Of a stretch of DNA of 64,000 nucleotides, positions 9,332 through 18,404 are shown piece after piece. A model generated the notes under the pieces. The model made no database searches. It was not told where the DNA came from and saw only the letters and a program-made list of their open reading frames with translations. The position numbers and the translations under genes were made by a program. The stretch comes from Holophagae bacterium (GTDB lineage Bacteria; Acidobacteriota; Holophagae; Acanthopleuribacterales; Acanthopleuribacteraceae): the NCBI GenBank assembly GCA_030429565.1, contig JAUIFE010000001.1, forward strand, positions 558,001 through 622,000. Reading direction: 5' to 3'. Every line of letters starts with the position of its first letter. The first letter of the stretch is position 1.

Positions 9332-9983
9332 TTACATATCCCCACAACAAGCTACAGCTTCGCCGCACAACAGCAATGCAGCACCAAAAAGTGGAAGCCG
9401 GCACGACCATGGCGACGAACGAAGAATTGCAACTAATGATATCGGGATATCAGAACAATGCAAGCGTTTTTGAGAATCCATTTTCATTTCCCACAAAGCA
9501 CGGCCTGACACCTCATGCCAAATGGACCTCAACCTGTTTGCCGAGACTCATCGAACCGCAAAAACATCACAGGGCTGAAGCCCAGCATAAGCCACCAGCT
9601 ATGAATTTGTTCTAAATACATTAATTTTATTTACTTACACAAATACCAAAACAAACAAAACGCAACCACAGAAAACGACTTACACTCGCGAAAAAACACA
9701 TCATTCCGTGGAAAGCAAATGCGATTGTCGCAATTGCGACCAAGCCAAGGTGCCCGATGCGACAACTTTTTCCAGCGCCGCTCCCTAGAATCGGTTTTCA
9801 CCAAAGTTCACGCTTTGGTCACCATCACAACCGCCGCGGCAGGCACCGCCACGTCCGGCTTGAGGTTGGCGCGGGGCGCGGGGTCGGGTTCCGACATGCG
9901 CATTCTGCAACCAGTCAGCCAAAGCCGATCAAGGCGCTGACGGATCGTCACGGTCGGCGGCACATTAAAAAGGAGCATGAATC
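9332..9983. other. Divergent intergenic region between exporter and RiPP operons
   Basis: About 650 bp between the minus-strand ATPase and the plus-strand 37-residue peptide. An A/T-rich stretch (about 9615-9680) is the likely promoter zone. A small hairpin (ACCAAAG at 9800-9806 pairing with CTTTGGT at 9813-9819) and an 11-bp direct repeat TGCAACCAGTC (about 9906 and again near 10316, before the cyclodehydratase gene) are the only structures seen. The open frames here (for example 9409-9615) have no ribosome site and are not called genes. Confidence 0.5.
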
Positions 9984-10097
9984 ATGATTAAAAAAATCAA
10001 AGAACGTCGCTGGGAAAAAGCTTTGGCCCCTAACGGCAACCACCACACCCACCAGTTGGGTTCCGGCATTACCGCGATCCGCTGGATCAAAAAGTAA
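9984..10097 (+). CDS. Putative RiPP precursor peptide, 37 residues, His-rich
   Basis: ATG at 9984 follows AAGGAG (9969-9974) with good spacing and the frame ends TAA at 10095-10097. The N-terminal half is basic and amphipathic (MIKKIKERRWEKALAP), like a leader helix that an RRE domain could bind. The C-terminal half holds NHHTHQLGSGIT and ends RWIKK. There is no Cys; Thr22, Ser27 and Thr30 are the only cyclisable residues, so any azolines would be oxazolines or methyloxazolines. Three His within four positions suggest metal binding. It is the first gene before two YcaO-type cyclodehydratases. The peptide assignment rests on position, ribosome site and composition; a leader or attenuator peptide is the alternative. 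Confidence 0.6.
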   Translation: MIKKIKERRWEKALAPNGNHHTHQLGSGITAIRWIKK

Positions 10098-10185
10098 TGT
10101 TATGAGGATCCGCACCGCCGTCGTTCGCCGACGCGGTCCGGGCGCGAAGCCGACCTGCACGTCCACTTCGCCCTGAGGATCTTCC

Positions 10186-10214
10186 GGCCGTGCGCTGCAC
10201 CTGGGCGCACGGCC
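10186..10214 (+). promoter_or_regulatory. GC-rich hairpin between precursor and first cyclodehydratase
   Basis: GGCCGTGCGC (10186-10195) pairs perfectly with GCGCACGGCC (10205-10214) around a 9-nt loop. No U-tract follows, so it is not a standard terminator. Its place in the 248-nt gap between the peptide gene and the first synthetase gene suits partial termination or RNA-end stabilisation, which would keep peptide in excess over enzyme. That role is inference. Confidence 0.5.
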
Positions 10215-10345
10215 ACCCCCATCATACCCGATCCGAGCCCTGACGGGTGACGCCAAAGTTGCCACCGTCTCGCACGCGGATGCGGTCACCCATTGGTTTC
10301 GATCGCACGCCTTCTTGCAACCAGTCCACGCCTTAGGAGAACCCC

Positions 10346-12619
10346 ATGACGCACGCGCCGACGCTTTCATTACCCAACACGCCTTATTTGATCGACATTA
10401 ACCTACGCCGTTTGGGCGACGACGCCACCCTGGTCACTACGCCGTCCGGCAACCTGTTCGAAATCGCGGCCAAACCCGAGGAAGTCGGGAGCTGGCTTCA
10501 GCTTTGCGATGGTCGCCACAACTGCGAAACGATTCTGGCGGCGGCGGGCGAAGGGTTTGCCGAGGTGTTGGAAGCCCTATTGGAAGACGGTTGTTTGGTG
10601 GCACGCGAACCAGAAGCGGATATGCGACCATGGCTGCGCTTCAGCGGCGATTTGAAACCCAACCGCTTGGCGCAAACGGTCCTTCACTTAATGGTCGACG
10701 AAACGCTGACAGACAAAGTGCGTCGCCTACAACCGGAGGCACGCTTTACGGAACGTCGGCGGTACCGCTGCGACGAAAGGGCGCGTTTGTTCGCGCAAGC
10801 GCAGGGCGCCGACAACTTGGTGGTGGTGATTCTGAACGAACTCGACAGCCCACTACTGTTGACAATTGACGAATGGGCGCGCGAGCACAAGGTCACCTGG
10901 GCCTCGTTCCACCTCGAGTCGGGCACGGGTTTCCTCGGTCCGTTGGTCGTGCCAGGCCATACTGCCGATTATCAAGATTTACATGAACGACGCCTGTGCT
11001 GTGCCGATAACCGCGCCATGTTTGAAGCGATGACGGGCAAAGCCGTCACCTTGCCCGCCCCGACGCAGCCGGCAAGTACGGAAACGGCCTGGATGCTTGG
11101 CGCCTTTTTCGCAGAACTGGAGCGCCACGTGGTTGGCGCGCCTTGCCGCTTACTCTCCAGTGAATTGGCGGCAGATCCCAAAACACTGACGATGACGGCT
11201 TACCCCTTTTTACCCATGCCCCACCGCACGATTGAAGCACCCTTTTTGAGCGCGGCTCCGGCTGGGGCGGACGCGTTGATCAACAATCGCAGCGGCGTGA
11301 TTGTGCAAAGTATCCGCGTCAAACACCACGAATCGGTGCCCAGCAGCTTGGTGACCTACCAGGCGCAGGTTTCCAATATTGCGGCGCGCTACGAAGCGGC
11401 CAACGACGTGATCGTGGGCGGTTCGAGCTTCGAAGCGGGTGAACAGGCGTTTTACGCCTCCATCGGCGAAACGGTCGAGCGTTATTGCGGCAACTACATT
11501 CCGGGTGAATCGACGCGGCGTGCGACCTATAACGAACTCATTGCAGCAGGCGAACACGCGATTGATCCCGAACAATTGGTGCTATTTACGGAAGCTATGT
11601 ACCGCGAAGAAGGCTGCCCGATGGTGCCCTTCACGCGCGATTTACCCGTTTTGTGGGTGGCGGGCCGGTCGCTGACGCGCAACTGCCCGGCCTGGTTGCC
11701 GATCAGCTTGGTTTACGTCAATTGGTACACGGCGCTCCCCAACGAACCAATCACCAATTACATGAACTTCCCCGGCATTGCCGCCGGACAAAACCAAGAG
11801 CACGCCCTGGTTTCGGCGATTGAGGAACTGGTCGAACGCGACGCCACCATGATTTGGTGGATGAACCGCCAAGCGCTGCCGTCGCTGATCCCCACGGCGG
11901 CCTGTGAGGCGGTTTGGCAAGGAGAACCGACCCGGCTCGGTCAACGCCCCTGGCTGATCCACCTCGACAATCAATTCGACATTCCGGTCCTGGCCGGGGT
12001 CCTCGAAAACACGCGCGAGGGTTTTTTCAATATTGGTTTCGCCTGCCGACCGAACCCCGAGCAGGCGGCGCTCAAAGCCTGGACGGAGGCACTCACGCTC
12101 CAAGAAGGCAGCCGCGACATGGACGATCCCAACGGGTTACTGCGCACCTCGGTAGAGGAATGGGGCCTGATCGACGTGCCCTACAAGCCCTGGCGCAAGG
12201 ATCGCCGCTACCTCGACGATTACCGCGCCGACTTCCGCGACGTGGCCGACTTGCTCCAACAACAACAGGTCAACCTGGATCCACGCGCACTGGAACGGGT
12301 GCGCGCCTGGGTCGACACACCGCGCACACGCCATTTGAGCGACATCCCCGACTTGCCCGACCGGCGCCTCGAAACCTATCAACAACGTATTGAAAGCAAA
12401 GGCTTTGAAATTTTCTACAAAGACATCACCACCAACGATGTGGCCTTAACCGGGCTCAGCGCCGCGCGCGTGATCATTCCCGGCTTGGCACCCAACACGC
12501 CCGCCGCGTTTCCGCCGCTGGGTCGCGGTCGCATCCAAGAGCTGCCGGTCAGCTTGGGCTGGCGCGCCACGCCTTTGACGGAAGACGAACTCAACTACGC
12601 ACCGCTTCCCCACGCTTAA
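10346..12619 (+). CDS. Fused azoline-forming cyclodehydratase (RRE + E1-like + YcaO), copy 1
   Basis: A 757-residue protein with the order of PatD/TruD/LynD-type cyclodehydratases. Residues 1-90 look like an RRE winged helix for leader binding (LCDGRHNCETILAAAGEGFAEVLEALLEDG). Residues about 150-300 are an E1/Ocin-ThiF-like domain (GFLGPLVVPGHTADYQDLHERRL ... TAYPFLPMPHR). Residues about 320-757 are the YcaO ATPase. ATP-binding motifs are intact: S372-I-G-E-T-V-E378-R, E494-L-V-E497-R and KAWTEALTL. The C-terminus PLPHA is the Pro-rich tail of TOMM-type YcaO enzymes. The paired CxxC zinc ligands usual in the E1-like part are missing. It uses ATP to cyclise Ser/Thr/Cys side chains on the backbone. 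AGGAGA lies before ATG 10346. Confidence 0.9.
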   Translation: MTHAPTLSLPNTPYLIDINLRRLGDDATLVTTPSGNLFEIAAKPEEVGSWLQLCDGRHNCETILAAAGEGFAEVLEALLEDGCLVAREPEADMRPWLRFSGDLKPNRLAQTVLHLMVDETLTDKVRRLQPEARFTERRRYRCDERARLFAQAQGADNLVVVILNELDSPLLLTIDEWAREHKVTWASFHLESGTGFLGPLVVPGHTADYQDLHERRLCCADNRAMFEAMTGKAVTLPAPTQPASTETAWMLGAFFAELERHVVGAPCRLLSSELAADPKTLTMTAYPFLPMPHRTIEAPFLSAAPAGADALINNRSGVIVQSIRVKHHESVPSSLVTYQAQVSNIAARYEAANDVIVGGSSFEAGEQAFYASIGETVERYCGNYIPGESTRRATYNELIAAGEHAIDPEQLVLFTEAMYREEGCPMVPFTRDLPVLWVAGRSLTRNCPAWLPISLVYVNWYTALPNEPITNYMNFPGIAAGQNQEHALVSAIEELVERDATMIWWMNRQALPSLIPTAACEAVWQGEPTRLGQRPWLIHLDNQFDIPVLAGVLENTREGFFNIGFACRPNPEQAALKAWTEALTLQEGSRDMDDPNGLLRTSVEEWGLIDVPYKPWRKDRRYLDDYRADFRDVADLLQQQQVNLDPRALERVRAWVDTPRTRHLSDIPDLPDRRLETYQQRIESKGFEIFYKDITTNDVALTGLSAARVIIPGLAPNTPAAFPPLGRGRIQELPVSLGWRATPLTEDELNYAPLPHA

Positions 12620-12630
12620 GGAACATCGTC

Positions 12631-14355
12631 ATGTTGATTGATTCTCGTCTGGGCGCATTTACGCGCGGGGCGCGCGGCCCGATTGCGCTCACGGTGCTCT
12701 TGGGATTGGCGATTGCAGCGACCTCGATCGGCCAAGGCCTGGTCACGGCGGCGGTGCTCGACCGCGTCCTGACCGGCACGGCGGCGGCCGAACTGACCGG
12801 GTTGTTCGTCGCGGTAGCGATGTTGATCCTGCTGCGAGCGGGCCTGATTCAACAACGCGCCGCGGTGCAAATGTGGTGCGGCGCCCGTGTCAAAACCGCC
12901 TTGCGGCAAAGACTTTACGCCAAATTACGCGCACTCGGACCGGCCTACATGGACGGCCAAAGTGGTGGGCGCACGCAGGCGACCCTGGTCGACGGTGTCG
13001 AGGCGATGGAGCCGTATTTTGCGGCTTACTTTCCGCAATTGCTGGTCACCTTGCTGGTGCCGGCAAGCCTGCTGCTGTACCTGTTCCAACTGAGCGCGGC
13101 GGTGGCGGGCATCCTGGCGGCGGTGCTGTTATCAGCCTTAATTCTGCCGCGCTGGTGGGACAAACTCACGGCGCGGTTTGGCTTCGACCATTGGGACCGC
13201 TACGCCAAACTCAACGCGGAATTCCTCGACAACATGCAGGGTATGAACACCCTCAAAGCCCTCAACGCGGCCGAACACCGTGGTCACGCCTTGGTGCGCA
13301 AGAGTCGCGCCCTGTACCGCGCGACCATGCTCCAACTCGGCGTTTCGATGCTGAATACGGCGGTGATTGGTTTGGCGATGAAATCGGGGTCGGCGCTGGC
13401 GCTCATGGTCGGCGCCTACCAGGTCACGCGCGGCACGCTGCCTTTCGGCGATTTGTTGATTCTGCTTTTTGTGTGCGGCGAGTGCATTCGCCCGTTGGCG
13501 GATCTCGACCGCTACTGGCACCAAGGGTATATGGGCGTGTCGGCGGCTGCCGGCATCGCCGAAATTCTGGCGGCCACACCAAAGGTGGCGGACGCGGGCG
13601 AACACGCGATCTTGTCGCGCCCGATCAGCGTCCAAATCAAAAAATTGGACTTTGCTTACCCCGAACGGGCGGAACTGGTGCTGCAAGGCCTCGACCTTGA
13701 CATCGCGGCGGGCGACACGGTCGCCTTGGTGGGTCCGTCAGGTGGCGGAAAAAGCACGATTGCGGCGTTGTTGCTGCGTTTTTACGATGCGCCCTACGGC
13801 AGCTTGTGCCTCAACGGCCGACCCATCCAAGACTACACCTTGGCAACCTTGCGCGCGGCGGTCGCCTTGGTCGGCCAGCACACCCATTTGTTTTACGGAA
13901 GCGTCGCCGACAACCTGCGGCTGGCCAAAGCCGACGCCGACCAGCTCGAACTGGAAGCGGCGGCTCGGGCCGCTAACGCCCATGACTTTATCAGTGCTTT
14001 GCCGGCAGGCTACGACACGATTATCGGCGAACAGGGCGCCAAGTTATCGGGCGGCGAACGGCAACGTCTGGCCATCGCGCGGGCACTGCTCAAAGACGCC
14101 CCGCTGCTGATCCTCGATGAAGCGACCTCAGCCCTAGACGGCGCCAATGAACAAGCGGTCATTGAGGCCATCGAACGTTTGTGTCGCGGCCGCACGGTAT
14201 TGTGGATCGCCCACCGTTTAAACGGGATTCGCCATGCCGACCGCATTTTTGTAATCGAGCAAGGTCGCCGTATCGAAGCCGGTCGCCACGATGAACTGGT
14301 CGCCCGGCGCGGCGCTTACGCGCGCTTGGTAGCGGCCCAAAAAGGAGCGGCCTAA
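12631..14355 (+). CDS. ABC transporter, fused TM and ATPase domains, CydD-like
   Basis: A 574-residue type IV ABC half-transporter. Six TM helices lie in residues 15-310; the ATPase domain has Walker A GPSGGGKST (about 368-376), signature LSGGERQRL (about 472) and Walker B LLILDEATSALD (about 491-502). The TM part is closest in pattern to CydD (LTVLLGLAIAATSIGQGLVTAAVLDRV; QRLYAKLRALGPAYM), the E. coli cysteine/glutathione exporter half. Here it lies between two cyclodehydratase genes and overlaps its partner by one base (TAATG), so it more likely exports the modified peptide than serves cytochrome bd. No cydAB is nearby. Confidence 0.88.
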   Translation: MLIDSRLGAFTRGARGPIALTVLLGLAIAATSIGQGLVTAAVLDRVLTGTAAAELTGLFVAVAMLILLRAGLIQQRAAVQMWCGARVKTALRQRLYAKLRALGPAYMDGQSGGRTQATLVDGVEAMEPYFAAYFPQLLVTLLVPASLLLYLFQLSAAVAGILAAVLLSALILPRWWDKLTARFGFDHWDRYAKLNAEFLDNMQGMNTLKALNAAEHRGHALVRKSRALYRATMLQLGVSMLNTAVIGLAMKSGSALALMVGAYQVTRGTLPFGDLLILLFVCGECIRPLADLDRYWHQGYMGVSAAAGIAEILAATPKVADAGEHAILSRPISVQIKKLDFAYPERAELVLQGLDLDIAAGDTVALVGPSGGGKSTIAALLLRFYDAPYGSLCLNGRPIQDYTLATLRAAVALVGQHTHLFYGSVADNLRLAKADADQLELEAAARAANAHDFISALPAGYDTIIGEQGAKLSGGERQRLAIARALLKDAPLLILDEATSALDGANEQAVIEAIERLCRGRTVLWIAHRLNGIRHADRIFVIEQGRRIEAGRHDELVARRGAYARLVAAQKGAA

Positions 14356-16139
14356 TGGCAGACGTCACCCCCTCGACCCAGGCACAACGGCGCGCGCTTT
14401 GGTCGCTGCTGCGTTTCTTGCGACCCCACCGGCTACTTTTCGGCGTGAGCACCACCCTGGCGGGCCTTAACCAACTGGCGGGTATCGCTACGGCGGGTAT
14501 CGGCGCGGTGGTGGTCGGTTTCGCGGCAACGGGTGCGAGCTGGTCGACGATGACGCCCTGGGTTTACGCACTGGCAGTGTTCGTCCCGTTCACGGCGCTG
14601 GCGGCTTGGCTGGAAATGTGGCTGGTCCACGACATCGCCTACCGCATCCTCGCCGACCTGCGCGCCGAGCTCTACCACGCAATGGCTCGCTTGGCGCCGG
14701 CCTACTTCGTCGACCGCCGCAGCGGCGACGTGGCGGCGACGGCGATGGCGGACGTTGAAACCCTGGAATGGTTTTTTGCACACACGGTGGGCGCGTTACT
14801 GGTGATCGCGTTCGTGCCCCCCTGTGTGTTGGCGGTTCTATTTTGGATTGACCCGTGGTTACCCTGGCTGCTGCTACCCCTGGTCGCGGCGGTCGCGGTG
14901 ATCCCCGCTCTTTTCGCACGTCGCGCCGCCCAACAGGGCGCCACCCTGCGCGCGGCACTCGGCCGCGCCGGCGCCGAAACGATTGATACCTTGCAAGGCC
15001 TGCGCGAGTTGGCCGTGTTCGATCAACGCGGTTTCTGGTTCAACTTACTCGAACAACGCTCGGACCAACTGACCGCCGCCCGCGTCGCCTTCGGTCGGCG
15101 TGACGGCCTGGAAGCAGCGGCAGCAGCGGCGCTCAGTGCCTTGGGCATGTTCACCATGTTGGTCGTTGCGGCCAGACTCACCAGTGCCGGCACCCTGCAA
15201 CCCGCCTTGTTTCCCGCCTGCGTCATTTTGGCCGGCGCCCTGTTCGTGCCGGTCACCGCCGTCAGCCGCATTGTCGCCAACCTCGGCAATGTCGGTGCCG
15301 CCGCGCAACGGGTCGACGACCTGCTGCGCGCCGAACCGACAGTAAAGGACTTGGTCACCCGCCCACCGGCTGCGTCCATCAACGCCGACCTGCGCTTTGA
15401 CGGGGTCTCTTTTCGCTACAGCGAAGACGGTCCCTGGGTCTTGCGCGATGTGTCGTTCCAAATCAAGGCGGGCGAAACGGTGGCACTGGTCGGTTTGTCC
15501 GGTTCGGGTAAATCGACGCTGGCGCAGTTGGCGCTGCGTTTTTGGGACCCCCACCACGGCGGCATTACGCTTGGCGGCCATGACCTCAAAACCTTTCCCC
15601 GCCAAGCCTTGAACCAATACCTGATGTTACTACCGCAGACGACAACACTCTTCGACAGCGACCTGCGCGAGAACATTCGCCTCGGCGACGAAAGCGCCGA
15701 CGATGCGGCGGTAACGCAAGCAGCCCACTGGGCCTGTGCCGACAGCTTCATCAGCCAATTGCCACAGGGTTACGCGACCCACACGGGCGATCGCGGCTTG
15801 CAACTGAGCGGCGGTCAACGCCAACGCATCGCACTGGCCCGCGCCCTGTTGCGACGCCCCTCGCTACTCATTTTGGACGAATCACTGTCGCAGTTGGACA
15901 CGGCGACAGAGGCAGTGGTCATGGCGCGTATTCGCAGCGCACGCGCGGGGCAAACCACGTTGTTCATTGCGCACCGCCCGGCAACGGTGCGCCATTGCGA
16001 TCGCATCTTGCTCTTTGAAGCGGGCTGGCTGATTGCCGACGGATCGTGGCACGACTTACACGACCAGGAACCGGCCTTCCGCAAGCTGTTGCTGACCCAA
16101 CCGCCGACCGATCCATCCCAACCAGGAGCGCAACCATGA
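14355..16139 (+). CDS. ABC transporter, fused TM and ATPase domains, CydC-like
   Basis: A 594-residue partner of the gene just upstream. The TM domain is at about 20-320; Walker A is GLSGSGKST (about 380-388), the signature LSGGQRQRIALA (about 484) and Walker B LLILDESLSQLD. The D-loop reads SQLD rather than SALD, and the residue after the Walker B Glu is Ser, so its ATP site differs from the CydD-like half, as usual in heterodimeric exporters. Translation starts inside the stop of the CydD-like gene, and its own stop overlaps the next start by 4 bp (ATGA). This tight coupling ties the exporter to peptide modification. Confidence 0.88.
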   Translation: MADVTPSTQAQRRALWSLLRFLRPHRLLFGVSTTLAGLNQLAGIATAGIGAVVVGFAATGASWSTMTPWVYALAVFVPFTALAAWLEMWLVHDIAYRILADLRAELYHAMARLAPAYFVDRRSGDVAATAMADVETLEWFFAHTVGALLVIAFVPPCVLAVLFWIDPWLPWLLLPLVAAVAVIPALFARRAAQQGATLRAALGRAGAETIDTLQGLRELAVFDQRGFWFNLLEQRSDQLTAARVAFGRRDGLEAAAAAALSALGMFTMLVVAARLTSAGTLQPALFPACVILAGALFVPVTAVSRIVANLGNVGAAAQRVDDLLRAEPTVKDLVTRPPAASINADLRFDGVSFRYSEDGPWVLRDVSFQIKAGETVALVGLSGSGKSTLAQLALRFWDPHHGGITLGGHDLKTFPRQALNQYLMLLPQTTTLFDSDLRENIRLGDESADDAAVTQAAHWACADSFISQLPQGYATHTGDRGLQLSGGQRQRIALARALLRRPSLLILDESLSQLDTATEAVVMARIRSARAGQTTLFIAHRPATVRHCDRILLFEAGWLIADGSWHDLHDQEPAFRKLLLTQPPTDPSQPGAQP

Positions 16140-18379
16140 CCTCAACGATCTGCGACACCGATCACCCGCGCGTCGTCCACCTCGAACTGCGTCCACTCGA
16201 TGCAACGCGCACGCTGGTACGCTCACCCGACGGCAGCTTACACGAAGTAGCGCTGCCGACGGCGACGCTGAGCGACTTGTTGGCGCAGTGCGACGGCAGC
16301 CGGCCGACGACGGCCCTGCAATCCAGCGAGAGCCCGCCCGAAGCAACACGTAACATCCTGACGGCTTTGGCCGAGACGGGCGGGCTCGTTTGGGGAAAGG
16401 CGCCGACGCCGGCACACGCATCGGCCCACCTACTGGTCTACTACGACGATCCGCTGTTCGAACCGGCGATTGCACTGCTCCAACACCATTTCGAACGGGT
16501 CGCGGTCATGACCGACACACAATGGTTGCAACAACAGCCGGACTCGTCGGCGACGATGCCGATCCTGTTCAGCCGCGGGCCCAATCCCAGCTTACACCTC
16601 GCGGTCAACGATTACTGCCGCCGCCACGACCTGCGCTGGGCGTCGTTCCACCTGGACAACGGCTGTGCTTGGCTGGGTCCATTGGTCGTGCCAGGCCGTA
16701 CCGCCGACTACCGCGACCTGCTCGACCGGCGCCGTTGTTCCGGCGACGCCGTCGAAGCGGCCCAGTTAGAAGCCCCGCTAACCCGCGCTCAGGGTGCGCC
16801 CTTCGACCCCGCGACGCCGGGCCACGCCGAGCTATTGTGGATGTTCGGCTTGTTTGGCGAAGAACTGGCCCGCGCCGACCACGGCGAAACCTGCCGGCTC
16901 CACGGTGGCGAGCTGTGTGCCGACCCGCAAACCTTCGCGGTGCAACCCTTCTACTTCTTGCCGATGCCGACACGACCGACACCGCGCGACTGGCTAAGTG
17001 GCGCACCGGATGCGGCGGCACAATTGATCAACCCACGCAGCGGCGTCGTGCTGGCCCAACACCAAGTGCCGCATCATCCTTCGATTCCACCCGCGCTGAT
17101 CACGGTTCGCTCGCACTGTTGCGACATCTCGCAGGCGGCGGCTTGGGAAAACGACGCTTTCGTCGGCGGCAGCGCGTTTCACGACGCGGCGGGCGCACGC
17201 GGCGCCTCGCTGGGCGAAGCGGTGGAACGCTACTGCGGTAACTTTTTGCCGGAGCCAAGCGACGCCCGTTTCCGCCGGGCCAGTTTTCACGAACTGCAAG
17301 CAGCCGGCGAGCACGCGGTCGATCCCGAGCAGTTAGTGCTGTATGCGCCGGAAATGCTGGCGACCCCCGGCTGCCCGTTCGTCCCGTTCACGCGCGATCT
17401 GCGCATTACCTGGGTGGCGGGCCGGTCGCTCACGCAAAACCGCCGCGCCTGGCTACCGCTGGCGATGACCTACGCCAACTGGATGGGGCCGGCTTTTGCC
17501 GATGAACCGCTCTACACCCATCTCTACACGCCGGGCATGGCAGGCGGTCGCAACCTCGAAGAAGCATTGGTCGGCGCGGTGCGCGAACTGGTCGAGCGCG
17601 ACATCACCATGGCCTGGTGGCTCAACGGGGCAAGGTTACCGGGCATGCAGCTCACCCCGGAACTGCGTGCCTTGCTGCGCGGCGTCCCCAACCACATGCG
17701 TCTCGACTACCGCTTGCTCCACCTCGACAATCCCTTTGGGATCCCGGTGGTCGTCGGTATTGTCGAAGACAAAGTCAACCAATTGATTAACATCGGTTTT
17801 GGCTGCCGCCCAGACCCGGTTGCGGCCGCGCAAAAGGCGTGGAGCGAGGCCTTGACCCTGCTGGAAGGCAGCCGTGACTTGCTCCAGCCGGACAGCTTGT
17901 TGCGCCGCTCGGCCGAGGCCTGGGACTTGTTGCAAGTCCCCTACAAACCCTACCGCGCCGACCGCCGCTACTGCGACAGTTTTGACGACGATTTCCGCGA
18001 CGTGACGGATCTCATGCTGCAACAACAGTTTTTCCTGGACCCGCGCGCAGTCGCGGCGGTTCGTCCGATGCTCGACACGCCGGCCACCCGCGACTTTGCC
18101 GACCTGCCGCGTTTGCCCGACAACCGTTTCGAAACCTACCGCCGCCCCATTGAAGCGCAAGGCTTCGAAATCTTCTATGCCGATATCACCTCGGCCGACA
18201 TTGCCCTGACCGGTATGCGCGCGGTGCGCGTCATCATCCCCGGTTTGATCCCCAACATGCCGGCGGCGTTTCCCGCAACCGGCGGTGCACGCGTCTTTGA
18301 TGTGCCGGTTCAAGTGGGTTGGCGCAGCAAGCCGCTGTGCGCGGACCAATTTAACCGCCTGCCGATGCCGCATGCCTAA
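16136..18379 (+). CDS. Fused azoline-forming cyclodehydratase (RRE + E1-like + YcaO), copy 2
   Basis: A 747-residue paralogue of the protein at 10346. The start at 16136 overlaps the upstream stop (ATGA) and has AGGAG nearby; the open frame extends 90 bp upstream into the transporter gene. Domain order is the same: RRE-like (LSDLLAQCDGSRPTTAL), E1-like (WLGPLVVPGRTADYRDLLDRRRC, with QPFYFLPMPTRP in place of a Cys pair) and YcaO. ATP motifs are intact: S358-L-G-E-A-V-E364-R, E484-L-V-E487-R and KAWSEALTL; the tail is LPMPHA. Because both copies keep full catalytic motifs, the second is probably active and may act on a different residue or step. Confidence 0.9.
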   Translation: MTSTICDTDHPRVVHLELRPLDATRTLVRSPDGSLHEVALPTATLSDLLAQCDGSRPTTALQSSESPPEATRNILTALAETGGLVWGKAPTPAHASAHLLVYYDDPLFEPAIALLQHHFERVAVMTDTQWLQQQPDSSATMPILFSRGPNPSLHLAVNDYCRRHDLRWASFHLDNGCAWLGPLVVPGRTADYRDLLDRRRCSGDAVEAAQLEAPLTRAQGAPFDPATPGHAELLWMFGLFGEELARADHGETCRLHGGELCADPQTFAVQPFYFLPMPTRPTPRDWLSGAPDAAAQLINPRSGVVLAQHQVPHHPSIPPALITVRSHCCDISQAAAWENDAFVGGSAFHDAAGARGASLGEAVERYCGNFLPEPSDARFRRASFHELQAAGEHAVDPEQLVLYAPEMLATPGCPFVPFTRDLRITWVAGRSLTQNRRAWLPLAMTYANWMGPAFADEPLYTHLYTPGMAGGRNLEEALVGAVRELVERDITMAWWLNGARLPGMQLTPELRALLRGVPNHMRLDYRLLHLDNPFGIPVVVGIVEDKVNQLINIGFGCRPDPVAAAQKAWSEALTLLEGSRDLLQPDSLLRRSAEAWDLLQVPYKPYRADRRYCDSFDDDFRDVTDLMLQQQFFLDPRAVAAVRPMLDTPATRDFADLPRLPDNRFETYRRPIEAQGFEIFYADITSADIALTGMRAVRVIIPGLIPNMPAAFPATGGARVFDVPVQVGWRSKPLCADQFNRLPMPHA

Positions 18380-18404
18380 TTCCCGATCCCCTTTGGAGGC
18401 CCTC

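Noticed and set aside
9319..9615. Plus-strand frame with MATNEELQLMISGYQNNASVF as a possible extra RiPP precursor
   Set aside because: No ribosome site before ATG 9409, overlaps the divergent ATPase start, and runs into low-complexity sequence; the 37-codon gene at 9984 is far better supported.
9948..10370. 140-codon minus-strand frame over the peptide gene
   Set aside because: Antisense shadow of the 9984 peptide gene with no recognisable domain or start signal.
16046..16135. Upstream extension of the second cyclodehydratase
   Set aside because: It lies inside the CydC-like gene and lacks a ribosome site; ATG 16136 gives a coupled ATGA overlap.
12631..16139. True CydDC for cytochrome bd assembly
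   Set aside because: No cydAB in the window, and the pair is translationally coupled to two cyclodehydratases; peptide export fits better, though sequence alone cannot exclude thiol export.
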